The notes under the pieces are model-generated. The model was not told the origin of the DNA. It saw only the letters and a list, made by a program, of their open reading frames with translations, and searched no databases. From positions 16,093-80,092 of the forward strand of contig PLJD01000069.1 in the NCBI GenBank assembly GCA_003140175.1: DNA of 64,000 bases, read 5' to 3'. Of the stretch, positions 19,932 to 29,471 are shown one piece after another (within the stretch, counting starts at the first letter, position 1; the number at the start of each line of letters is the position of its first letter). The DNA comes from Actinomycetota bacterium. GTDB lineage: Bacteria; Actinomycetota; Acidimicrobiia; IMCC26256; PALSA-555. Made by a program: the position numbers and the translations under genes.

Positions 19932-21026
19932 GTGGAGGACGACGCAGATGGCTGGGCCGCGCTGGGCCTCTACGACCCGGAGGCACCCTTCGCCGACGAT
20001 CGGCTCGCCACCTTGCGGTACCTCACCGCGCGCGGCGCGACCACCGAGGACCTCCGAGCTGGCGTGTCGGGCGGCAACCTGCCCGCGGTGATGGCCGAGC
20101 TGGCCCGCCGTCGCCCGGGCTGCACCCTCGAGGAGCTCTCGGCCCGCAGCGGCGTGTCGCTCCCGGAGGCTCGTCAGCTGCTCCGGGCCGCCGGGCTGGG
20201 CGACCCGGCTCCCGACGACGCGAGCTTCGTCGACGCCGACATCGAGACGTTCCGGCTTGGCGCGGCCGCGGTCGAGCTGTTCGGCCTCGAGTCGACGCTG
20301 CAGACCACCCGGGTGATCGGGGCGGCCCTGGCCAGCATCGCCGACGCCGCGCTCACGAACTTCGGGCAGACCGTCGGCGTCAGCCCGGCGCCCGCAGGGC
20401 GCGAGCTCGAGCTCACCGAGACGACCGACGTCGCCAACCGCCTGCTCTTCGGCGCCATCCCGGGCATCCTCGGGGCCGTGTTCGTCCACCACGCCGACGC
20501 CGCCACGCGACGAGCCGTGACGACCGGCGCGGCCGCGACCTCGGATCTGACGGTCGGCTTCCTGGACCTGGTGGGGTCGACCGCCATGGCGGAACGGCTC
20601 TCGCCGACCGAGCTCGGCCGCGCCATCAGCGGCTTCGAGCGTCACGCGACCGAGCAGCTGACCGCCTGCGACGGGCGGGTTGTCAAGACGATCGGCGACG
20701 AGGTCATGTTCGTCGGCACCGACGCCGCCCGTGCCTGCGAGGTGGCCCTCGATCTCGCTCGCCAGGTGGCCGACGACCCGGTGCTGCCCCGACTGCGGGG
20801 GGCGCTCGCCGCCGGCCCGCTCGTGCGCGGCTACGGCGACTTCTACGGCCCGGTCGTGACGACCGCCGCCCGGGCGGTGAAGCTGGCCGAGCCCGGCACG
20901 GTGCTCGTCACCGAGGAGGTGCGGCGCCGGGCGGATTCGTCGGTGCTGACCTTCGGCCCGCTCGGCGAGCAGGTGCTGCGCGGCTTCGATCGCCCGGTTG
21001 CGCTGTTCCGGGTCGAGCGGCCGTAG
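19932..21026 (+). CDS. Class III adenylate/guanylate cyclase with N-terminal Rv1264-type regulatory-like region
   Basis: VGFLDLVGSTAMAERLSPTELG...GRVVKTIGDEVMFVG...GYGDFYGPVVTTAARAVKLAEPGTVLVTEEV. Confidence 0.88.
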   Translation: MEDDADGWAALGLYDPEAPFADDRLATLRYLTARGATTEDLRAGVSGGNLPAVMAELARRRPGCTLEELSARSGVSLPEARQLLRAAGLGDPAPDDASFVDADIETFRLGAAAVELFGLESTLQTTRVIGAALASIADAALTNFGQTVGVSPAPAGRELELTETTDVANRLLFGAIPGILGAVFVHHADAATRRAVTTGAAATSDLTVGFLDLVGSTAMAERLSPTELGRAISGFERHATEQLTACDGRVVKTIGDEVMFVGTDAARACEVALDLARQVADDPVLPRLRGALAAGPLVRGYGDFYGPVVTTAARAVKLAEPGTVLVTEEVRRRADSSVLTFGPLGEQVLRGFDRPVALFRVERP

Positions 21027-21662
21027 ATGCCTCGGGTTCGACGAGCGCTGCTCGACGCGGCCGCCGAGCTGGCGCGCCGCGACCCGGCGCTGGGGCGCGT
21101 GATCGAGCGGGTGGGGCCGCCGGATCTGCGACGCGGGCGGCCCCGCAACGACCATTTCGGCGAGCTGGTCCGGGCGATCTGCTATCAGCAGCTCGCCGGC
21201 GCGGCGGCGCGGACCATCCATGGGCGTCTCGTCGACCGCTTCGACGGGGCGCCGACCCCCGAGGCTGTCCTCGCGCTCCCATACGAGCAGCTCCGAGCGG
21301 CCGGACTCTCGAACAACAAGGCGGCCAGCATCCGCGACCTCGCCGCGCACGTCGTGGACGGCGAGGTCCAGCTGGAGCGGGTCGCCCGGCTGTCCGACGA
21401 CGAGATCGTGCGTGAGCTCACCCTCGTGCGGGGGATCGGACGCTGGACCGCCGAGATGTTCTTGATCTTCCAACTCGGGCGGCTCGACGTCTGGCCGGTC
21501 GACGACTTCGGTGTCCGCAAGGGGTACGGGCGGATCCGCGAGCTCGACCCCGCCCCCACCGCCAAGGAGCTCGAACCGCTCGGTGATCCGTACCGCCCCT
21601 ACCGCAGCGTGGTCGCCTGGTACTGCTGGCGTGCCGCGGACACGACCCTGCCGGTCGCGTGA
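21027..21662 (+). CDS. DNA-3-methyladenine glycosylase (HhH-GPD, AlkA-like)
   Basis: AICYQQLAGAAARTIHGRL...LRAAGLSNNKAASIRDLA...LTLVRGIGRWTAEMFLIFQLGRLDVWPVDDFGVRKG. Confidence 0.95.
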   Translation: MPRVRRALLDAAAELARRDPALGRVIERVGPPDLRRGRPRNDHFGELVRAICYQQLAGAAARTIHGRLVDRFDGAPTPEAVLALPYEQLRAAGLSNNKAASIRDLAAHVVDGEVQLERVARLSDDEIVRELTLVRGIGRWTAEMFLIFQLGRLDVWPVDDFGVRKGYGRIRELDPAPTAKELEPLGDPYRPYRSVVAWYCWRAADTTLPVA

Positions 21663-21672
21663 TCGCTTCCCG

Positions 21673-22170
21673 TCACGCGATCCATTCGCGGCCCCACAAC
21701 GCTCCCCGCACCCGGTACTGGTGCTCCATGTCTCGAGCTTGGGCGGCGAGCGGAGGGAGACCGAACGAGAAGCGCCGCTGCTCGACCCCGGCGAGGTCGT
21801 CAGTCGGCCACGGCGTCAGGGTGTCGTCGTCGTGCACGACGAATTGCGTCCCGAACAGCTGCGGGCGTCCCTCGCTCATCCGGACCCGGTCGAGCAAGCA
21901 GGCGTAGTGCGAAGGATGCGCGTCTCCCCGGTCGACGGCCGCCTCGACGTGGGGCAGCGCGCGCCGCTGCAGGTCCGCGTCGCCGACCTGGACGAGCAGC
22001 CACATGGCGCGCTCGCCGTCCTCACCCACCAGGTGACGTCCCGGCCATGTCTCGTAGTCGTCGAGGATCCCCCACACCCGGTCGGCGTGGCGAGGGTCGG
22101 TCGGCTGGCGCGCCATCTCCAGCAGCTCGTCGTGCAGCGCGTCGTCCCGAGGACGGCCCGTTCGGCGCAT
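21673..22170 (-). CDS. DUF6624-like protein
   Basis: VWGILDDYETWPGRHLVGEDGERAMWLLVQ...LLDRVRMSEGRPQLFGTQF; ATG at 22170 preceded by TATCCT at 8 nt. Confidence 0.75.
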   Translation of the reverse strand: MRRTGRPRDDALHDELLEMARQPTDPRHADRVWGILDDYETWPGRHLVGEDGERAMWLLVQVGDADLQRRALPHVEAAVDRGDAHPSHYACLLDRVRMSEGRPQLFGTQFVVHDDDTLTPWPTDDLAGVEQRRFSFGLPPLAAQARDMEHQYRVRGALWGREWIA

Positions 22171-22273
22171 CAATCGGCAGGATAGGCCCATCAACCTCCT
22201 GCGCAGCCGCCTGGCGCGCCGACTCCGTCCCGGGCTCGCCCAGACGCTGGACGCGGTCGAGCCGTTCCGCGAG

Positions 22274-22888
22274 GTGTGGGAGGCCGCGAACGTCGCCGCC
22301 CGAGACGCGCCCGGGCGGCTCTGGCTGGTCCTCGGCGACTCGACGGCCCAGGGGATCGGTGCTCCCCGCCCCGACCGGGGCTACGTCGGCCAGCTCCAGG
22401 CCATGCTCGAGGCGCGCGACGCGCAGCCCTGGCGGGTCCTGAACGCGTCCCGAAGTGGTGCCCGGCTCGGCGACGTGCTCACCCGCCAGCTGGCGTGGCT
22501 CGACGAGGTGCCCGCCGCGCCTGACCTGATCACCTGCGTCGCGGGATCCAACGACGTCGCGTGGCGGCCCCGGCTCGGCGGCACCCTGGGGGACCTCGCC
22601 ATCTTGCTCGACCGTCTCCCTCGCGGCGCGGTCGTTGCCACGGTGCCCCGGGGACTCCACCCGGGCCGCGCCCGCGTCGTCAGCGACCGGATCCTCGCCG
22701 CCGCCCCGTCCCGGGGTCTGGTGGTCGCCGACGTGTGGGCTCACACCGGGCCGCCGTGGGCCGGCAAGCTCGCGCCGGACGATTTCCACCCCAGCGAGCG
22801 CGGGTACGAGGACTGGACCGCCGCGCTCGCCGAGGCGCTCGGTCTCCCGGTGCCGACCCCGTCTCCGCCGCCGGGGCGGTCCGGCTAG
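22274..22888 (+). CDS. SGNH/GDSL hydrolase family protein (coding appears to extend upstream of 22274)
   Basis: LWLVLGDSTAQGIGAPRPDRGYVGQL...GSNDVAW...DDFHPSERGYEDW. Confidence 0.88.
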   Translation: MWEAANVAARDAPGRLWLVLGDSTAQGIGAPRPDRGYVGQLQAMLEARDAQPWRVLNASRSGARLGDVLTRQLAWLDEVPAAPDLITCVAGSNDVAWRPRLGGTLGDLAILLDRLPRGAVVATVPRGLHPGRARVVSDRILAAAPSRGLVVADVWAHTGPPWAGKLAPDDFHPSERGYEDWTAALAEALGLPVPTPSPPPGRSG

Positions 22889-23406
22889 GCCGTCGGTGCT
22901 CCGGATGCCGCCTCGGGGGAACCGTCGGCCGGCGCCGGGCTGCCATCGATGCCGAGCACAGCCAGGACACGGCCGAGGCCCAGGAAGGCGGCGCAGCACA
23001 CCGAGAGGTCGACGAGCTCACTGTCGCTGAACACGGCCCGGAGGCGCTCGAAGAAAGCGTCGCCCATGCCCTGGTGGTCGAGCGCGAACCGTTCGGCGAA
23101 CTCGATCGCCAGGAGTTCGCGGGGGGTGTAGTGAGCATCGCCGGGTTCGTCGACGTGCGCGTAGAGGTCCTCGGTCGCGCCGCCAGCGCGTGCCGACCCC
23201 GCACGAAAGTCTCGGCAGATCGCGCAGTCGTTGAGCTGCGCGATCCGCATGCGGGCCGCCTCACGCTCGCGGGCCGGCAACTGACTGCGCCGATACGGGC
23301 CGTCGATCATGGCGGTCACCGTTGGGAGCAGCTCGGGGCGCAGGTTCCAGACCTGGACCGGCGGGCCGCCCGGTCCGGCGGGGACGTCGAGGCGGGGCGG
23401 CGTCAC
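22885..23406 (-). CDS. Carboxymuconolactone decarboxylase / AhpD-like protein
   Basis: EREAARMRIAQLNDCAICRDFRAGSAR...YTPRELLAIEFAERFALDHQGM. Confidence 0.9.
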   Translation of the reverse strand: MTPPRLDVPAGPGGPPVQVWNLRPELLPTVTAMIDGPYRRSQLPAREREAARMRIAQLNDCAICRDFRAGSARAGGATEDLYAHVDEPGDAHYTPRELLAIEFAERFALDHQGMGDAFFERLRAVFSDSELVDLSVCCAAFLGLGRVLAVLGIDGSPAPADGSPEAASGAPTA

Positions 23407-23425
23407 CGCGACGAGTCTCGCACGC

Positions 23426-23821
23426 TCACCGGTTCTTCGCGACCGTCCAGGGCGTCTCGGGCGGCGTCTGGACCGCCCCATCGACGCGGTGCTCGGTGCG
23501 CTCGGCGTAGAAGCACACGCGACCCGCGATCCCGCTCACCGCGTCCAGCGGCTCTTCATAGCCCCACCCCACGTCGCGGTGCTCACCGGCGGAGGTGGTG
23601 ACCGACCAGTACGACGCCTGACCCTTGAAGGGGCAGACCGTCTCAGTCGGGGTTGCCTCGAGGAACTCCAGGTGCACGTCGTCTCGGGGGAAGTAGTAGC
23701 GAGGCGGCAGGCCCGTCTCCTCGAGGACCACGACCCGCGTCGAGGACGCGACGACGGTTCCGTCGACGAGCACCTCGACCCGCCGAGGGTCGTCGTGCAA
23801 CGAAACGTGGTGTCCGTCCAT
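23426..23821 (-). CDS. DUF427 domain protein
   Basis: VEVLVDGTVVASSTRVVVLEETGLPPRYYFPRDDVHLEFLEATPTETVCPFKGQASYWSV. Confidence 0.95.
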   Translation of the reverse strand: MDGHHVSLHDDPRRVEVLVDGTVVASSTRVVVLEETGLPPRYYFPRDDVHLEFLEATPTETVCPFKGQASYWSVTTSAGEHRDVGWGYEEPLDAVSGIAGRVCFYAERTEHRVDGAVQTPPETPWTVAKNR

Positions 23822-23879
23822 GGCCTCACCCTACGCCCGCGTGCGACACTGCCAGGTCGCGTGACCGAGGGGGCAGCAC

Positions 23880-24701
23880 ATGGACGCAGAGGGGATCGCC
23901 GTGGTGACCGGCGCGGGCCGGGGGATCGGGCGGGGCGTCGCCCTCGAGCTGGCTCGACGCGGCTTCGAGACGGTGGCGACGATGCGGGATCCGGACGCCG
24001 GCGCGGCGCTGGTCAACGAGGCGGCGCCGCTGCCGGGTTCGTTGCGGGTGCAGCGCCTCGACGTGACCGACCCGTCGACCGTCGACCTGCCGCCCGGGCT
24101 GCGCGTGCTGGTCAACAACGCGGGCGTCGAAGCCGAGCACCCGGCGTTCGAGGACACGCCGCTTGCGGTGTGGCGCCGAATGTACGAGACGAACGTCTTC
24201 GGGGTCATCGAGGTCACCCGGCGTGCCATCCCGCTGCTACGGGCCAGCGGCGGCGGGGTGCTGTGCAACGTGACGTCGTCCTCGATCCTGGCGCCTGTGC
24301 CCTTCTACGGCCCCTACCGTTCCAGCAAGGCGGCGGTCAGCGCGATCGGCGAGAGCCTGCGGGCCGAGCTCGGCCCGTTCGGGATCCGGGTCCTCGAGAT
24401 CATGCCGGGCCCGATCGCGACCGACATGTTCGAGAACTCCGGGCGTCCTCCCGAGGCGATCCAGCATCCCGACTACCGACCGATGGCCGAGCGGTACCAC
24501 GCCGGGCGCCAGGGAATCGAAGCCATGATCACGTCGGTGGAGGACGCCTCGCGTGCCATCGTCGACGCGATCCTCGACGACGACGCGCCGTTGCGGGTCG
24601 GCTGTGACCCGCTGGCGGTCGGGCTGCTCGACGCGTGGCGCGGCCAGCCCGACGAGGCGTTCCTGCAGTCCATGCTGCCGGCCTGGAGCGACGGGTCGTA
24701 G
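23880..24701 (+). CDS. SDR family oxidoreductase
   Basis: IAVVTGAGRGIGRGVALELARRGFE...VLVNNAGVEAEHPAFEDTP...YGPYRSSKAAVSAIGESLRAEL. Confidence 0.93.
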   Translation: MDAEGIAVVTGAGRGIGRGVALELARRGFETVATMRDPDAGAALVNEAAPLPGSLRVQRLDVTDPSTVDLPPGLRVLVNNAGVEAEHPAFEDTPLAVWRRMYETNVFGVIEVTRRAIPLLRASGGGVLCNVTSSSILAPVPFYGPYRSSKAAVSAIGESLRAELGPFGIRVLEIMPGPIATDMFENSGRPPEAIQHPDYRPMAERYHAGRQGIEAMITSVEDASRAIVDAILDDDAPLRVGCDPLAVGLLDAWRGQPDEAFLQSMLPAWSDGS

Positions 24702-24710
24702 CCTCGGTCC

Positions 24711-25234
24711 GTGCGCGCGACCCGGTGGCGTCGTCGGCCAGCAGCCCGACCCGTCGGGGGCGCCGAGGAGCCGGTCGGGGTCGTCGACGCGCTCTTCCTC
24801 GCCGCGTCGGGCGGGTCCCGATGCAGCGCCGCGACGCCGTGGCCGCGGTCGCCGGGTCCCGTTTGCGCGGGGACCGGTACGCCAACCACGCCGGCCACTG
24901 GAGCCCCGACGACGAATGCCAGGTCACCCTCGTGGCCGGCGAGATCCTCGACGAGATCGGCGACGGGTACGGCGTGTCCGTCCACGAGGGGGAGCATCGG
25001 CGCAACGTGGTCACGCGCGGCGTGGACCTCGCCCGCCTCGTCGGGCGATCGTTTCGGGTCGGCGAAGCGGTGCTGGACTTCGACCGGCCCCGTCCTCCGT
25101 GCCGTTACATCGCCTCGATCACCGAACCGGCCATGACGCGGGCCCTCGGAGCTCGGCGGGGCGGGATCTGCGCCCGGATCGTCGAGGGCGGCGGGATCCG
25201 AGTCGGCGACGAAATTGCGCTACTCGGTCCTTAG
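24711..25234 (+). pseudogene. MOSC domain protein with apparent frameshift near 24813-24816
   Basis: VVDALFLAASGG in the 24711 frame, then PMQRRDAVAAVAGSRLRGDRYANHAGHWSP...FDRPRPPCRYIASIT...GGICARIVEGG in the frame of ORF 24635..25234. Confidence 0.8.
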
Positions 25235-25244
25235 CGCTCGGTCG

Positions 25245-26180
25245 TCATTCACAGCCGTCGCCGTTCCAGGGCGACTCGCCCTGCCATTCGTAGAGAACCC
25301 GGGCCATTGAGTCCTGGTCGGCGGGCGCGGCGTGGTCCGGCCGCACGTTGATGAGGTCGAGGCGGCCCGCGTGGTTGGCCGTGGCGTTCCAGGTCGGCTG
25401 GCCGAACTGGTAGGCGCCGAAGTATTGATTGTTCGGGTTCACGGCTTGGTAGTTGCCCCCGCTCTCGTGCTGCTTGACGCAGGCGAGGAACGCGGCCTCC
25501 CCCTGGGGGGGCGTGCCGCTGGGGCCGGTCCCACCGCCACTCCCGATGGGTGGCCCGGTGGCGGAGTTTGACCGGGCGCTCGTCGCGGCGGCCGCGGCCA
25601 CGAGCTGTTGCTGTTGTGTCACCGCGGCGGTCAATTCGACGTTGATCGACTGGCCCTGCGCGTCGAGGACCTTGAGCGCCGCGGCGCTGCTGGCCTGGTC
25701 GCTCTCGAGGGTGCGCTCCTCGGTGTGGAGCCGGTCCGATGTCTTGGTGAGCCCGGCCAGGGAGTGGTCGTCGGCTGCGTTCAGTACCTGGAGCCACTGG
25801 GTCCGGCGCGCCGCGTCGAGGAGGTTCCCGCTGTCCATGACGGCGCTGAGCTGCCCGGAGCTGCCCTGCTCATAGGCGGCGACGGCGCGTTGCACGGTGT
25901 CCTTGAGATGCGCGGCTTGCTCGGCTCGCAGCTCGGGCAGCTGAGCTTCGATCTCGGCGATCTGGGCGGTGAGCATCTTGTAGCGCCCCAGCGCGGAGAA
26001 GTAGGCGCCCGCGGCCGTGTCGGCCTGTTGGCGCAGCGACTGGATCGTGGGGTCGGTGGCGCTACCCGGCGTGCCCGTCTGGGCACCGGCCGTCGCGACG
26101 CCGCCGAACGTCACGACCGTGACGACGGCCGCCGCGGCGGCACGTCGACCCCGAGTCCGCCATCGGGGGGTCAGGACCAA
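25245..26180 (-). CDS. Secreted coiled-coil protein with C-terminal Rpf/transglycosylase-like domain
   Basis: Signal-like N-terminus; C-terminus FLACVKQHESGGNYQAVNPNNQYFGAYQFGQPTWNATANHAGR. Confidence 0.88.
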   Translation of the reverse strand: MVLTPRWRTRGRRAAAAAVVTVVTFGGVATAGAQTGTPGSATDPTIQSLRQQADTAAGAYFSALGRYKMLTAQIAEIEAQLPELRAEQAAHLKDTVQRAVAAYEQGSSGQLSAVMDSGNLLDAARRTQWLQVLNAADDHSLAGLTKTSDRLHTEERTLESDQASSAAALKVLDAQGQSINVELTAAVTQQQQLVAAAAATSARSNSATGPPIGSGGGTGPSGTPPQGEAAFLACVKQHESGGNYQAVNPNNQYFGAYQFGQPTWNATANHAGRLDLINVRPDHAAPADQDSMARVLYEWQGESPWNGDGCE

Positions 26181-26475
26181 CTGCGCGCAGCCTCCTGCAA
26201 TCTGGGCCCCACGGGTCGCGCCGCGCCATGGGCCGGAGGTGGGAGCGACGTGGTCAGGCTAGTGCCGGACCCCGGCCGAGGCGATCCCAAGCGATGACGG
26301 TACGCTGACGACCCGTGTTCCCGGTGCCCGGACGCCCCCTGTCCTCGTCGGACCCGTCGACGGGGGTCGGTCCTGCCGCCCCGCCCCCGACTCGCCGGGC
26401 GGGCCCAGGCCCACATCCCAGGCCGACGGGCGAATCTGGAGGAGCAGGGCCCTGGTCGGGCTGAGCGGGCCGGTT

Positions 26476-27138
26476 GTGCCGCCGCCCACGCAATGGACGC
26501 TGCCCGACCCGCACGACGCGAGGAGCGAGCTGGTCGGCACCGGCGGCGACCTCGAGCCGGGCACGTTGCTGGCCGCCTACCAGCACGGCCTGTTCCCCAT
26601 GCGGCTCGAGGACCGCGGCCCGCTCGGCTGGTGGTCACCCGACCCGCGGGGGATCATCCCGATCGAGGCGTGGCGCGGCGCCCGTTCGCTGCGGCGGGCG
26701 ACTCGCCGGTTCGACGTCACGGTCAACACGGCGTTCATGCAGGTCGTGCGGGGCTGCGCTGACCCCACCCGCCCGCACGGCTGGATCGACCAGGAGTTCC
26801 TCGCCGCCTACGGGCGACTCCACGCGCTGGGGTGGGCCCACAGTGTCGAAGTGTGGGGACCGCCCGGCGACGAAGCACCGATCCTGGTCGGCGGCCTGTA
26901 CGGCGTCGCGATCGGCGGGCTCTTCGCCGGCGAGTCGATGTTCCATCGGGCTCGCGACGCGTCGAAGGTGGCGCTGCTGGCGCTCATCGAGCGACTCCGA
27001 GTCGGGGGTGGTGTGCTACTCGACGTGCAGTGGTGCACCCCGCACCTCGCCACGCTCGGAGCCGTCGAGGTGCGCCGAGATTCCTACCTGGAGATGCTCC
27101 GCGACGCGGTGCACCGACCCTCGCTGCGGCTGACCTGA
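26476..27138 (+). CDS. aat: Leucyl/phenylalanyl-tRNA--protein transferase
   Basis: GTLLAAYQHGLFPMRLEDRGPLGWWSPDPRGIIPIE...VGGLYGVAIGGLFAGESMFHRARDASKVAL. Confidence 0.96.
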   Translation: MPPPTQWTLPDPHDARSELVGTGGDLEPGTLLAAYQHGLFPMRLEDRGPLGWWSPDPRGIIPIEAWRGARSLRRATRRFDVTVNTAFMQVVRGCADPTRPHGWIDQEFLAAYGRLHALGWAHSVEVWGPPGDEAPILVGGLYGVAIGGLFAGESMFHRARDASKVALLALIERLRVGGGVLLDVQWCTPHLATLGAVEVRRDSYLEMLRDAVHRPSLRLT

Positions 27139-27145
27139 GGAGCGG

Positions 27146-28282
27146 TTAGCCGACCTGGGCTCGGTCGGCGGCGACCGCGTCGAGCAGCGCATACTCGACT
27201 TCGGTGTCGGGCGCGTCCTCGAAGTCGATGACGCCGATCTCGGTGAACCGATCCCGCAGCCAGCCGTCGCCGGCGTCGAGCAGCCCGAGCTTCTTGCAGT
27301 TCGGGACGATCTTGGAGAACAACGACGCCTGGAACGGGTTGACACCGGGGCGGCGGATCTCGAACAGCATGCGGGTGATGCTCTCCCGGTCGACCCCGCA
27401 GCGTTCCCACACCGCGTGCATCATGAGCCGGTCGCGCATCCGCAACGCCGCCTCGAAGGCGAACTCCTGACGCTCCCGGATCTCAGTCCCGCTGAGCCCT
27501 TGGTAGTACTCCTGGAGCGACACGACCCCGAACGCGACGTGTCGGGCCTCGTCGCTGAGCACGTAGCGCAGCAGCTTCTTGAGGAGCGGCTCCTCGGTGA
27601 CCTGATGCATGAACCCGAACGCGGCGAGGGCGAGGCCCTCGATCATGATCTGCATCCCCATGTATGTCATGTCCCAGCGGCTGTCACGGATGACATCGTC
27701 GATGAGGAGCTGCAGGTTGGGGTTCACCGGGTAGCGACCCCCGAGTTTCGTGTCGAGGTAGCGGGAGAAGACCTCGACGTGGCGCGCCTCGTCCATGACT
27801 TGGGTGGCGGCGTAGTACTTGGCGTCGATCCACGGCACCGTCTCGACGATCTTGCCCGTGCAGACCAGCGCGCCCTGCTCGCCGTGAAGGAACTGGCTCA
27901 TCCGCCACCGGAATGCCTCGATCCCGAAGTGGGTCCATTCCGCCGGGCCCCAGGAGGCGAGCGGCGAGCCGGGCAGATCGGTGAGCCGGGCCCGGATCGG
28001 CGCGGCGGCGGCCTGCATGAACTGGGCGACCTTCTCCACGTCGACTTCGGTGGACCAGTCGAGGTCGGTGGTGCCGTTCCACTGGGACGTCTTGGCCCGC
28101 TCGTAGAGCTTGGAGAGGCCATGGCGGGTGCGTTCGTAGTCCCAGGTGAACACCGCGTCCCCGCCGACCGGCGTGGCGTGGCTCTGAGCGCCGAAGTCGA
28201 GTCCGTCGTCGGCGAGGATCGACTCGACGGCGTTGACGTCGGCTCGCCCGAGCGGCTGAAACTCGGTGTCGGCGCTGCTCAT
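27146..28282 (-). CDS. Ferritin-like/diiron protein
   Basis: AATQVMDEARHVEVFSRYLD ... LSDEARHVAFGVVSLQEYY; two ExxH-type motifs. Confidence 0.82.
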   Translation of the reverse strand: MSSADTEFQPLGRADVNAVESILADDGLDFGAQSHATPVGGDAVFTWDYERTRHGLSKLYERAKTSQWNGTTDLDWSTEVDVEKVAQFMQAAAAPIRARLTDLPGSPLASWGPAEWTHFGIEAFRWRMSQFLHGEQGALVCTGKIVETVPWIDAKYYAATQVMDEARHVEVFSRYLDTKLGGRYPVNPNLQLLIDDVIRDSRWDMTYMGMQIMIEGLALAAFGFMHQVTEEPLLKKLLRYVLSDEARHVAFGVVSLQEYYQGLSGTEIRERQEFAFEAALRMRDRLMMHAVWERCGVDRESITRMLFEIRRPGVNPFQASLFSKIVPNCKKLGLLDAGDGWLRDRFTEIGVIDFEDAPDTEVEYALLDAVAADRAQVG

Positions 28283-28615
28283 GGGCACTCCAGGATCGGG
28301 CAGTGGGTCCAGTTCCGAGCGGTTCGCAACTGGGTGGACAGCCGCGATGCTATCGGTCGTGGCGGTCATCGGCCGCGAGGCCGCCGCAGCCGTCAGGGCA
28401 GGGGAGCCGACCGCCGATCCCAATCGTTCGGCGTCGGTGTCGCTTGGTGGGTGCGCACGGACGTGCCGATGGCGTTCGGCTCTTCGTTGGCGCGACCTGC
28501 TGCGGCGCGAAGCACCATGTGGCCCCGCAGACCAGGAGGCGCGGTGAACCGGTCATCGCTGCAGTTACGCTCGAGCCGCAAGGACGCCGAACCTGTGGGA
28601 CGCGGGGTAGAGGAC

Positions 28616-29428
28616 ATGAGGCTCGACGGCAAGGTCGCGCTCATCACCGGTTCGACTCGGGGCATCGGGCGCGCCGCGGCGGAGCGCTTCGCTGCCGAGG
28701 GGGCGAGCGTCGTCGTGACGGGCCGCAGCCGCGACACCGGGGCGCAGGTCGAGCGCGGTATCCGCGATGCCGGCGGCGAGGCCACGTACGTCCCGACCGA
28801 CCTCGGACGAGAAGACGAGGTGATCGCCGCGGTCCGAGCGGCGGTCGAACGCTACGGCCGACTGACGACGCTGGTGAACAACGCGGCGCCGACGGAGCTG
28901 ATGGGTCCGGGTCGCCTCGACCGGCGTGTCACCGAGCTCACGAACGACGCGTGGGACTCGATCATGCTCGTGGGTCTCAAGGCGGTGATGTGGGCGTGCA
29001 AATACTCGATTCCCGAGATCGCCAAGGCCGGTGGTGGAGCCATCGTCAACGTTTCGTCTGCCGCCTCGGCTCTCGGCACGCCGGGCCTCGACACCTACAC
29101 GGCGCTGAAGGGCGCGCTCAACACCCTGACCCGCTCCATGGCCGTCGAGTACGCGCCCGACAACATTCGGTGCAACGGGATCATCTCGGGCATGGTGCTG
29201 AGCAGCGAAGGAGCGTTCAAGCTGATGGAGGATCCGGTCATTGGACCGGCGACCCGGGCTCTGCACCTGACTCGGCTCGGCATACCCGACGACATCGCGA
29301 ACGCGGCCTTGTTCCTGGCATCCGACGAGGCGGCGTTCATTACCGGGGCGCTGGTGCCCGTCGACGGCGGTGTCACCGCCCGGATGCCGGTCCCCGACCT
29401 CTCCGCGGCGGGCGTTGACCTGGGATGA
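28616..29428 (+). CDS. SDR family oxidoreductase
   Basis: MRLDGKVALITGSTRGIGRAAAERFAAEGASVVVTGR...LVPVDGGVTARMP. Confidence 0.94.
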   Translation: MRLDGKVALITGSTRGIGRAAAERFAAEGASVVVTGRSRDTGAQVERGIRDAGGEATYVPTDLGREDEVIAAVRAAVERYGRLTTLVNNAAPTELMGPGRLDRRVTELTNDAWDSIMLVGLKAVMWACKYSIPEIAKAGGGAIVNVSSAASALGTPGLDTYTALKGALNTLTRSMAVEYAPDNIRCNGIISGMVLSSEGAFKLMEDPVIGPATRALHLTRLGIPDDIANAALFLASDEAAFITGALVPVDGGVTARMPVPDLSAAGVDLG

Positions 29429-29471
29429 CGACCCGCGCCGATGGTGCGCCCGGCGCTGAGCCGATCGGCTG

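Noticed and set aside
22190-22273. ATC/CTG start for the SGNH hydrolase
   Set aside because: Coding appears to extend upstream, but no standard start codon is visible, so the GTG at 22274 was reported with a caveat.
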